NCBI RefSeq assembly: GCF_001039355.2
Contig: NW_019773737.1
Span: 528,615-592,614 of the forward strand
From: Lingula anatina
Taxonomy: Eukaryota; Brachiopoda; Lingulata; Lingulida; Lingulidae
DNA: 64,000 bases
Direction of reading: 5' to 3'
In this document: positions 46,778 to 57,663 of the stretch, one piece after another
How the letters are laid out: every line of letters begins with the position of its first letter
Numbering within the stretch: the first letter of the stretch is position 1
Notes under the pieces: generated by a model
Seen by the model: only the letters and a program-made list of their open reading frames with translations
The model's database searches: none
What the model was told of the DNA's origin: nothing
Program-made: the position numbers and the translations under genes

Positions 46778-49700
46778 TTTTGGCTTTTCTTGGACAGTAC
46801 GGATACAACACTGAACAGATGTACTTGTTTGCATTGTACGATTTCTCCATTGCCACAAGGTCAATTCCAATCTGTAATAGATATTTGATAATAACATAAA
46901 TATAAAGTAATATCTGTGTTAAAGGAAAAAGGCATTGCTGGTGTGTTTAATTTTGGTCTGTCATATAAAATAATTGATGGATAACCATTTCATAATCTTT
47001 ATTAAGTGTTTTTTTTTTCTATATTTTTCATGTGTAATTATTAAAAAGGGGTAACTACCTGGCTCCATGGCCTACAAATAGACACTGGTACTGGGTGGAG
47101 AAGAGGTGTGATGTACTTAGCTTTTGGATTTTGTATTTGACATCTATGGCACCTATCTATGTAATTTTTTTTTTACATCATTTGACATGCGATTTGCGAT
47201 CTTTGTGACTCCCATGTGACCACCTGCATTAAATCATTAAAAGAGACATGAAAGAAAATACAAAATACTAAAAGCATATAATGCCAGCCAAATGATTTTA
47301 AAATATGATAAGTCTGCACATAAGTTGTGCCCTTACTTTCGTCATGTAATTGCTTTATTATTGTGTGCTTCTCCTCAGAATTTTCCACAACTTTCCGCCA
47401 CTTTCCGTTAGTGACCATGGGTCCTCCATCCTCCACATTCTTGATTTTCTGCTCAGTTCTGTACAATAGGATTCCATCTTGTAGCTAGAAAAAAGGGAAA
47501 TTAAGAAATACACTATGCGTGCTCCATCAAATAGAGACGAAAAAGTTGATACGAAATAAAAAAAGCTTGTGCTGTCATGCAGTTACAATGTCTTAATATA
47601 CATCCAATGAACACTTTTGTACAATGCTTCTTGCATCATGTAAGTATATGACAACCTGCAAATGAACAGTCTGAAACAGTGTTAAATACGCAGCTATTAT
47701 TTTGTTTACCTTGTAATGATTTTTAGCGGTGCGTCTCAAACATCTTTTAGCGTTCAACGTTGCGCCAGCTTGGTACTTCCCCTCTAATAAATACAACCGC
47801 ACCGCCTTAAGATCCATCGTGAGTTGACTGCGAGTAAGATGAACCCCCCATAAATATATAGGTCTCGTGTGTGAAGAGTGAAAATTCCCTATGGCGTATC
47901 CATTAAAACACGGGTGAATATCTTTATGTGGGTTTAGCTTTTACGTTGGTTTATCTAGTGAATGCAGTAATATTCACCAAGCGTAAAATGAGCTTGCCCA
48001 TCGAAAAGTATTCACTAAATATCATAATAAAATTAAAAATAACATTGGGATATCGATAAAAAGGACCAATTTTAGTTAAATATGTTTATAAAAACGCCCT
48101 GTGACTTAAGGGGCTCCTGTGTGATACGAACCTGCTTACTCACCTTTTTCATTTTCATATCAGCTGCTGGACAGCCTCTATTCCAACCCTGTATCTCTGC
48201 CACTGTACCACGAAGGAAGCTGTGCCGAAAATCCGAAACACCGTGACTCTTATTGTCAACGCCTTTTCGTGTTCAGTAGTAATACAATATGAATATTGAT
48301 GACTATGTTTATGAACACTTAATAAATATTTAAATTAGAGGACAAGCACGGACTCTGAGTTTTGCTATAGTTGTAACGTGACAGAAAGTCCGTGTAATAG
48401 AGAGTCCGGGGGACCCTCTATTACACGGACTCTCTGTCACAGTAGAGGGACCCTATATTTTAATGAGGACTCCCTGTCTCAGAAACCAGGGGTCCTACGG
48501 ACCCCTGGTTTCTGAAAGCGGGAGTCCGCGGACTCTATGTTTCGACGGACTCTGTGTCACGTTACACCGGCCCGAATGTTTTGGTCATGCTCAAAATTTT
48601 CGAAGTGCATTCCAAGTGGAGAAATATCGAATGGCATTCTAAGGGTATTCTAACTGCACTTTGAGTACATCTAAATATTCTTAGGGTATTCTGACAGCAT
48701 TCGAAGAATTCTGATCGCGTTCGAGGGAGAACCGAAATGGCAAAACACTTCAAATCATGCTTGAATGAGTCAGAATGCAACTCGAATGCATCTCGATGGC
48801 TGCCAAAATCCCACTTCAGCCAGCAATCGAACTACACTCGTACGGCATTCGAAGTGTATTCTACATATTCTTACTGCATTCTGACAGCATAATCGGTATT
48901 CCTAGATTTCCAACTACATTTGAGCTGCATTTGAGAGGTAATATAGCCGAAATGTGCATGAATAATTACAGGGGGATTCAAGCGCATTCTGAGTATTCCA
49001 ACGGCATTCTTACAAGAATTTAGGTCAATTTGAATTTTTTTCCCGAATGTAGTGCGAATTTTGAAAATTCTTCATTCCGGCTGGTTCTGTTCGATTCCTG
49101 CTTATTCCGAATAAGTGTGACGAGGCCTTGACTTGGTAGCGACACACCCGACTTCGCACTTCTCCATTCAGATATCTTTTAAAAGATTTGTTTTTTTTTT
49201 TAAGAACGCATTTTTTCGTAGGTATACCTAGGTAAACTGAAAAAATCCATATTAAATGTTAAGTCTGTATAATTATTGCACGGTTTCTACACTGAAAACT
49301 GAATAAGTGCCATAGGCTGTTCATTAACAGAGGGGTTTCGAAAAGTGAAGTTATATATCCAGATTTCCCTAAAGGGATCCTTTACGTAGAAGGCCTGTTT
49401 CCTTCCCTACCGTGCGAACTTAACAAGCAAACGAGACAAGTGAAATGTTACGTTTTGCCGATATGAGAGTGGTTAGGGTAATACTTCTTTTTCCAATTTT
49501 CAGGTGAAAAATGTGAAATCTATGTATATACAGCGGTAAATATATTGCTTCCTTGTGTATATCACTGGGAATTTTAAAATGAAGTCCTTGCTAGCATGGT
49601 GTATTGTGGTATTTATTAAGGCGCCAGTTGTCATTTTAGGCACCCAATACAAAAAATTCCTATATATTTATATTTCTACTATTTCTCACATCTAACCCAT

Positions 49701-52700
49701 CAGCTACGCCTTAGGACCAACTACAAAATTACAGCCGAAGCCTTCGCTTTGACAAAGGAAATGTCTGAATTACTTTCCTGCCCGTGCTCTTTATTGTAAT
49801 AGACTATACCAAAGCCTGAGGCTGTCTTCCACTGTGTTACAAAATGTGGTGTCATGTTAGTAATTGACATCCACAAGTGAATAAGGTGCAGGTACTGAGT
49901 TGATTGATGTGCTCTTTTGACATTTATACAACTGCGAATAATGTAAACGGAGAGAAGGCCGCTAGAGATTGCATGACATAGATACCAAATCCTGAGGCTG
50001 TCTTCCACTGTGTTAAAAAATGTGGTGTCATGTTAGTAATTGACATCTACAAGTTAATAAGGAGCAGGGACTGTTTCGTAGAGGTAGGCCTTCTGAGTTG
50101 ATTGATGTGTTCTTTTAACATTTATTCAACTGCGAATAATGTAAACGGAGAGAAGGCCGCTGGAGATTGCATGAGACAGAGATAGAAATTGGGGAAAAGG
50201 CGGTGCGGGATATCGCTGGAAAGTAGTTAATGAATAACACGAAAGAATATAAATGAGTTGTATTTACTATCTCGGCAGAAGTTAAGGACAACAACTTCGC
50301 CACATATGCATTTTTACCGCTGGCATCGATACTTTTTTCACTTATATCACTGTAAAACTACCGAAATGCTCAAAGACCGCAGATTTTGCCGAAACAGCTC
50401 AATTCTCAATATTAATTAATTGATTGAATAATGCACCAACGTCAAATTCTAATCGATTCTAAATAAGCCCATTCCTGAGGAATCCTGAAATTTTATGTAC
50501 ATCCACCCATTTTTTTTAGTTAGCCTGCTTATCACAAACAAAACAACGATGTTCAAATCATAACCTCCTTGGCAAGTGTAAAAGTGACACACCCTTTTCA
50601 TACTTTGCCCTATATCTGTTTTAACTACAGCTGTATTAACGGTAAAATCTTATCACAAAAGTCAAGGAAATTCCTTCTTTATCAATGAGGGAATTATGCC
50701 AAAAAATCCATTTTGTATAGATTTCCGGAGTATCTTTACTTGATGATTCATATTATAAGACAACTTTTCCATGAAAGTTAAGAGAGAACTTTTCCAACTT
50801 TTGTTAATAATCGAGAATAAAATTAAAGAGAGCAACAGAATGTCGCACAGCAAACCTAAGAAAGACAAATTTTCTCTGAAAAGATTAAAACGCCAAACCT
50901 TTATCCACCATATGCATTAAACACCATTTAAATGTGCAATAACCGTGTATCCCACAGCTTCACTTGAAATACATAATTTTATATTTTAATGTTGCTTTAC
51001 TTTTATGTACAGACACAGATGCACTTTCATTAATAACACAGTAAGTGGAAAACCGTTTTACCATTTNNNNNNNNNNNNNNNNNNNNNNNNNNNNNNNNNN
51101 NNNNNNNNNNNNNNNNNNNNNNNNNNNNNNNNNNNNNNNNNNNNNNNNNNNNNNNNNNNNNNNNNNNNNNNNNNNNNNNNNNNNNNNNNNNNNNNNNNNN
51201 NNNNNNNNNNNNNNNNNNNNNNNNNNNNNNNNNNNNNNNNNNNNNNNNNNNNNNNNNNNNNNNNNNNNNNNNNNNNNNNNNNNNNNNNNNNNNNNNNNNN
51301 NNNNNNNNNNNNNNNNNNNNNNNNNNNNNNNNNNNNNNNNNNNNNNNNNNNNNNNNNNNNNNNNNNNNNNNNNNNNNNNNNNNNNNNNNNNNNNNNNNNN
51401 NNNNNNNNNNNNNNNNNNNNNNNNNNNNNNNNNNNNNNNNNNNNNNNNNNNNNNNNNNNNNNNNNNNNNNNNNNNNNNNNNNNNNNNNNNNNNNNNNNNN
51501 NNNNNNNNNNNNNNNNNNNNNNNNNNNNNNNNNNNNNNNNNNNNNNNNNNNNNNNNNNNNNNNNNNNNNNNNNNNNNNNNNNNNNNNNNNNNNNNNNNNN
51601 NNNNNNNNNNNNNNNNNNNNNNNNNNNNNNNNNNNNNNNNNNNNNNNNNNNNNNNNNNNNNNNNNNNNNNNNNNNNNNNNNNNNNNNNNNNNNNNNNNNN
51701 NNNNNNNNNNNNNNNNNNNNNNNNNNNNNNNNNNNNNGACTGTCGTTTTGGTCTGACCTCTGATGACAGACGGGTACTATGCTGGCAAACTGCTGGTAAA
51801 GCATTTGAACCACATGCACTGAATTTTCGAACCCGGAGCAGCATATTCATCATGGTGTGGGGCTGCATCAGCATCCATGGCTTGGGCGAATTGATAGTGG
51901 TTAATGGAAACATGAATCACTAGAAATATATCGATGTTTTGGAGTCAGGCTTGCTACCAACTATAACTAACATGTTTGGTGACAGGAATTATCCATTTGT
52001 TCACCAGGATGACAATGCTCCATGTCACAGGCCCAGAGCAGTTGATCATTGGTTTGACCAACAGGACATTCGCAGGGTGGTGTGGCCTGCCCAGAGTCCG
52101 GATGCAAACATAATAGAAAATGTGTGGAATGATATGTCAAAACTTTTTACAAATGCCCGTCTAACCAGCAGAGAAACTCTGTTATATTCAGTTTTTCATG
52201 CTTGGGCCAGCATAAGCCCTGAACGCATCAGACAATTATATGAAACCTTGCTTCGTAGACTGGCACCTATTATTAGGTCACGTGGCTATGTCACTAAGTA
52301 CTAATTTTGGACTTGAAACTGCATATTTTGGTAGAATGTATATTTTGTTCTCATTTTGTGATTTTTTGTGAAATTTGATGTTAATGAAATGATACCAGGA
52401 GCATATTATTCCACAGTCATTTATCTCCCCCATAGTATTGGCTCAGTAAGGGTGACACTTCTTTTGTCCAGTGTGTGTACAATGCGTCCAGCACCTCTCT
52501 AAATTGTGATTTTTACGTGATTTTGTTGACCGTGACGCTTCATGACGTGATGTGACGCGTAATAGTGTTACATGACGTAAGAGGTACACATTTCTTCTTT
52601 GTTACAGCTGGATGTATTGGACGGATTGGGGTGGGGAACCAAAGATAGAACGCGCCCACATGGATGGTGAAAACAGGCAAACTGTAGCGGACACGGATCT

Positions 52701-54708
52701 GATATACCCGAACGGAATAGACATTGACGTCCCTGGTGAGATTTGATGTCTGAAATAATTGCACTGAATTTGGAATATGAAGATAATAATTGCCATTTAT
52801 AACTAATCAAGGCATACGGACACATGTTTGCATTTAAAGTTATTATAAAAACGTTATAAAATAATAGCAACCGAAAGGTTTTAATTATACTCATATGCAT
52901 GTACATGTATAAGAGCGCACGAAAGTTAAGAAACATTTATGTATTAGGATAAAACAGAGCCTTAACTAGATAAAGGGTCACTTCGTGGGATTATCCCACC
53001 AATGTTAAGTTTGATATGTTCTTTCCACTCGGTTGAAAACTCCCGATATTTCCCAATCCGAGCTCCAATGACAATTAAACCCTGTAGACAAAAGTTTATG
53101 TTAAGTGTTCCTTGTGTCGTTGTTATCATCTCAGCCTCCTCAGGTAGCAACTGCCAACTTGCAACGTACTATACACGACACGGTGGCGCGATACAATACA
53201 GTGTAAGAACGAGGCAATGCACGTGACGTCAGATGTAGTTAACTTGCTAACATATTATAACGTCATAGCAACGTGCTAGCCACGTGACCCGAACGTGACG
53301 TGTTTGCTAAGTATGTGTGAAATGTGATGTACTAGAAAATGGATGCATGCTCTCGTTTTATAAATTCTTGACGGAAATACACGGATCATTGTACTTTGAA
53401 CCCCTAATATGACAAATACATATTAAATACCTTACACACTCTTTCCTTTAAATCATATGACATAAGCATTTACAATGATTATCTTGGTTTACAGAACAGA
53501 AACTTTTTTGGTGCGATGGATTCTATTCAAGAATTGAAACTTCCGACCCAAATGGAAGTAACAGAGAATCTTTGATCAAAGCGGGGGATACTGTTGGAGG
53601 CCGATACTATGATATAGCAGTGGACGGACAGCAGATCTATTTCACTGATTTCAGCTTTGATGGTAAATGGTACGCGACGTCCGGTTTAAATATTTGTAAG
53701 AAAGTTTGTAGAGTTAGATTTTTAACTATAATTTTGCTGTTGAATCTGCTCAAAATGATAATGTCGTTATGGAGTTTTCAAAACTTTAATCTTCACCCAT
53801 ATTTGATTGTATATAATGTATATAATCATATAATGAGCTATAGCTACTTATTTGTGTAGTAGCCTTTATTTCATTTTGGTATTTAGATGATGCACGCACG
53901 TTTTGCAGGTCTTACCACAAGTACGACGGCGGTAACGTTACTGTTGAAAACGATGATTCTATTCAATCAGCCAAGTTACGAGGCGTTCGCGTGAACAGAA
54001 GCTCATACAATTTATCAGGTAAACCCTGGGTTATTTTACTGAAAGTTTGAAGTCAGTTTTGGGAATGAACCCCTTTTTGCCTAGGAGTTATGCGTGTTGT
54101 TGTGTTATTATTTAGGTATTTGTACAGAAGCTCGTTTTTTTAAGATGCTTATAGGAATCCCAACGCCCGATTTAAACATATTACTCATCATTTCGTGCCC
54201 CCGTATATTGTCATATGATCAAAACATCTTATTTCTTAACTCAAGATGTTATTGGATGTTACATTCTGCTTTTTTATGGCAACTTTGAATTATAGGATCG
54301 AACGGCTGCAGTGTAAACAATGGGGGTTGTCCCTACCTGTGTCTACCAAAACCCAACGGCAGAACGTGCAATTGCCCAGATGGGGAATCCGGATGCGTTT
54401 CAACGACAACTGATACACCAACCACAGAAAGCTTTCTAATTTTTGCGGACAAACAAAACGGTGTAATATGGCAAAGGGATCTCATCACGCGGAGAGTGAA
54501 CGCCATCTATTCCCAGTGTAATAATCCTGCATCAGCAAGTTACGACCCCATAGAGCAACGTGTTTACTGGACTGAAATCTTCACCTTCGGTAAAATAAGA
54601 AGAGTGAATATTAATGGAACAGCGCCTGAGACCGTCTTTAATTTCACTTATGGTAAGTCTGATGTAGTAACACAGACATATTTTAAATTGCAAGCATATG
54701 TACACACT

Positions 54709-54762
<54 letters not shown>

Positions 54763-57389
54763 TTCACACAAACAGAGAAAGAGAGAGAGAGATTCACTGA
54801 AAGGACAAATTTCTCTTTCAAGGGAGCGAGCCGGAGACCGTTACAGTTGACCATATTTCCCGCCTCCTCTATTACACAGAGGTTACACATAGTACTATTG
54901 GTGTTATGCGAATGGACGGCTCACAGCACAAGATTTTGCTTAGAGCTGATAAACCAAGAGGAATAACACTGGACCCATTTAATGGGTACGTGTAATATTT
55001 TTTCCTTTTCTTGTACTTGCTGATATAATTCTTTTCTTTAAAGACATAACATTATGAAATTTGGAATTAATGTTTTATTTTAGCTAAAACTTACCTTGTA
55101 TCTACTAGTTATAATACTAAACATCTTTGTGCCTTCTGCAAAACATACTGCTCTGTTTAACCTCTTTACAAAATAAGTAAAGCGGGCGATTTTTTATCGA
55201 AATTTGCCATTCATCATTTTCCACGATCGCTGCATTTAAGGACGTCTACAGTACAATTTTAAAAGAAGACTGCCAAAATTTCAGTACTTTTAAGTTACTT
55301 AATATGTTTTCAAAACGTTCTTGAAGCCGTCATATTGACATACATTTTTAGGTCAAAGATGTTGTCCCACTTTTATTCAATTTTTTTAAAGATCTCTTGA
55401 TAGCTGAAAAGCAAGTAATGCATTGGGCCAATCAGACCTCTCCAAATAACAAATCTGACGTGGCCCTGTTGAGCGTGACGTTTCATGACGTGACGTGACG
55501 TGTCATGGTTTTACATGACCTAAGACACTCGGAACTACTCGGATGTCCCCGCACTCGACAATGACCTCGGACGTGATACGGAGGCATCCATATTGATTGT
55601 TGGGAAGGAACTACTTTCAAACTATTACCATAGCCCGTCGGTAAAACAGCCAAAGTATCATGTACGTCGTACAAATATTTCAATGTCTGTATCTGTTTAT
55701 CCTTTAAATCAAAGTCAATCCTAGTGCATTGTTTGGCAAACTGTAAAGCATCATAAAAATCAGGGGTATTGACAGCCCTCTTTATGAGCGGAATAATCGA
55801 TTGAGTGAGAAAGCATTTCCGGCGAACAAAATGCATGGATTTGGTGCATATTTCTCCGCCTATCACATCCGAGGTTAGTATGGAGCTTGCGGAATCAGCC
55901 GAGGGTTGCCGATTGGACCTAAGACACACGTTTTCCATACTTGTTACAGTTGGATGTATTGGACGGATTGGGGAATGGAACCAAAGATAGAACGTGCGCA
56001 CATGGACGGCGGAAACAGACAATCTGTGGCGGACACGGGTCTGATATACCCAAACGGAATAGATATTGACATCCCTGGTGAGATCCGAACGATGTTTTAA
56101 AATACTGCATTTAATTTGGAATATCATAACAATTGCCCTTTATCACTAAATAAGAGATACGGGAAATAAGATTCCATTAATTTATAAGAATACTTTGAAA
56201 CTTTTTTCATGTTTACATTATAATAATAACTATAAAATTTTATAGCAACCAAAAGGTTTAAGTTATACAGATATATATGAATAAGAGCGCAATTGAAAAA
56301 AATATTTAGGTATAAAGAAAAAACACGGGCTCTTACCTAGTAAAAGGGACATTTCACATGATTTTCATCCAAAATAAATTCCATATGTTCTCCTTAGGCG
56401 TTTGAACCCCCCCCCCCCACCCCCCCAACACACACACAATCATATTCATGTTCTGTTAAGCTTCTCCCTCCCAATTCTTATTCATTTCATATTCAACATA
56501 TAGCCCTTTTAGCAGACCATCGTCCTATTCCTTGTTCTATATTAGAAAGCAATTTTTTGGGATTTTGATCAAGTAGAGAGGTTTATTTTCACCGTTCGTG
56601 TCACACAGAGATATCTTTCTGTATACATTTGTTTTTTGCTGTATTCAAAAAACCTTCCCAATACCGGGCGCAAAATGCTTGAAAGAGTATTTGACAGGTA
56701 ATAAGTGTATCTAAATCATAAGGTATAATTGGTTGTGGCGTAGAAAAAGGATGATATCATAACGGTTAAAATACTTGACGGAAAAAAATCGGATAACTGT
56801 ACTTTGATTCTCTTCAAAATAAATATCGAATGCACACTTTCCTTTAAACTTGGTTTACAGAACAGAAACTTTATTGGTGCGATGGACTCTATTCAAGAAT
56901 TGAAACCTCTGACCCAGATGGAAGTAACAGACGATCTTTAATCAAACCGGGAGATACTGTTGGAGGCCGATACTATGATATAGCACTGGACGGCCAGCAG
57001 ATCTATTTCACTGATTTTAGCTTTGATGGTAAATGGTACGTTATTTCCGGTTTAGATATTTGAAAAACATTTTGTAGAGTTTTTAAAACTATAATTTTGC
57101 TGTTGAATGTGGGCAATACATGTAGTTATGAATTGAACTTCAGCTGTGACACGTACATGTACATGTATACGTCCACATGTAACAACGAGTGAAAAACCAT
57201 ACCTTGAACGTTAGTAATATATTCGTTGGGTGAGAGGGTAGTGAAATCGGTTTTCACATTCCTTCTGCCTAAAATGTTAATATCATAGATTTTTAATCTG
57301 TTCATATATATTCAGTTATATATATCGTATGATGAGTTATTTCTTTGTTTATTTATCCTCTTTTATCTTTTTGGTATTGAAATGACTTA

Positions 57390-57423
<34 letters not shown>

Positions 57424-57619
57424 AAATTAAGTTTGTTTGTTTTGCAGGTCATACCACAAGTACGACAGCGGTAAATTTACTGTTGAAAGGAATGATTCTA
57501 TTCCATCGGCCAAGTTACGAGGCGTTCGCGTGTACAGAAGCTCATACAATTTATCAGGTATTACGTTATTTAACAGAAAGTTTGAAGTGAATTTTTGGAA
57601 TCAAACCTTAGTAGCCTAG

Positions 57620-57663
<44 letters not shown>

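Larger units (their letters stand above)
45632..48566 (-). mobile_element. Ginger-like DNA transposon, decayed, with CCGG target duplication
   Basis: CCGG flanks both sides (45628-45631, 48567-48570). The TIRs are TGTAGCGTGCCGTAGAGTCC and, inverted, TGTAACGTGACACAGAGTCC. Minus-strand integrase exons: 47817-47710 (ATG start), 47484-47337 (LQDGILYR ... LHDES), 47223-47177 (GHMGVTKIANRMSND), a CHRCQ ... LLHPVPVSICRPW segment (about 47150-47060) and IGIDLVAMEKS (about 46878 down). The C-terminal GPYTIVAKKPNGTYIL of the GPY/F domain is at about 46440-46380. The 4-bp duplication, TGT..ACA ends, introns and GPY/F domain fit Ginger. The middle of the catalytic core is not found, so it is probably inactive. 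Confidence 0.75.
45495..49129. mobile_element. TIR element of unassigned superfamily, ends AAGGCCYCGTYACACTT
   Basis: AAGGCCCCGTTACACTT at 45495 is mirrored by AAGTGTGACGAGGCCTT ending at 49129. It interrupts the Tc1-like element: the empty site is visible in the sister copy around 31958-31985. The arms are full of GCATTC/GAATGC words (especially 48590-49030), perhaps subterminal binding sites. Nothing coding remains apart from the Ginger-like insert. Confidence 0.75.
43992..49267 (-). mobile_element. Tc1-like transposon carrying two further nested elements
   Basis: CAGACTTGACATTTAATATA at 43992 and its mirror ending AAGTCTG at 49267 are flanked by TA. The sequence from 44000 to 45494 and from 49130 to 49267 parallels the 30.5-32.1 kb element, with a decayed minus-strand transposase. 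It is broken by the insertion at 45495-49129. Confidence 0.85.

Noticed and set aside
49502-49533. Possible receptor exon GEKCEIYVYTA after tttttccaattttcag
   Set aside because: It has an acceptor and a weak GTAAAT donor, but no equivalent in the second gene copy that I could align and no match to a propeller blade.
51005-51923. Several long frames across 51067-51737
   Set aside because: They consist almost entirely of N; only the Tc1-like part right of the gap is informative.
54496-54966. Long frame running through 54653-54822
   Set aside because: It reads through the intron and its CA/GA microsatellite; only the part up to 54652 is a receptor exon.
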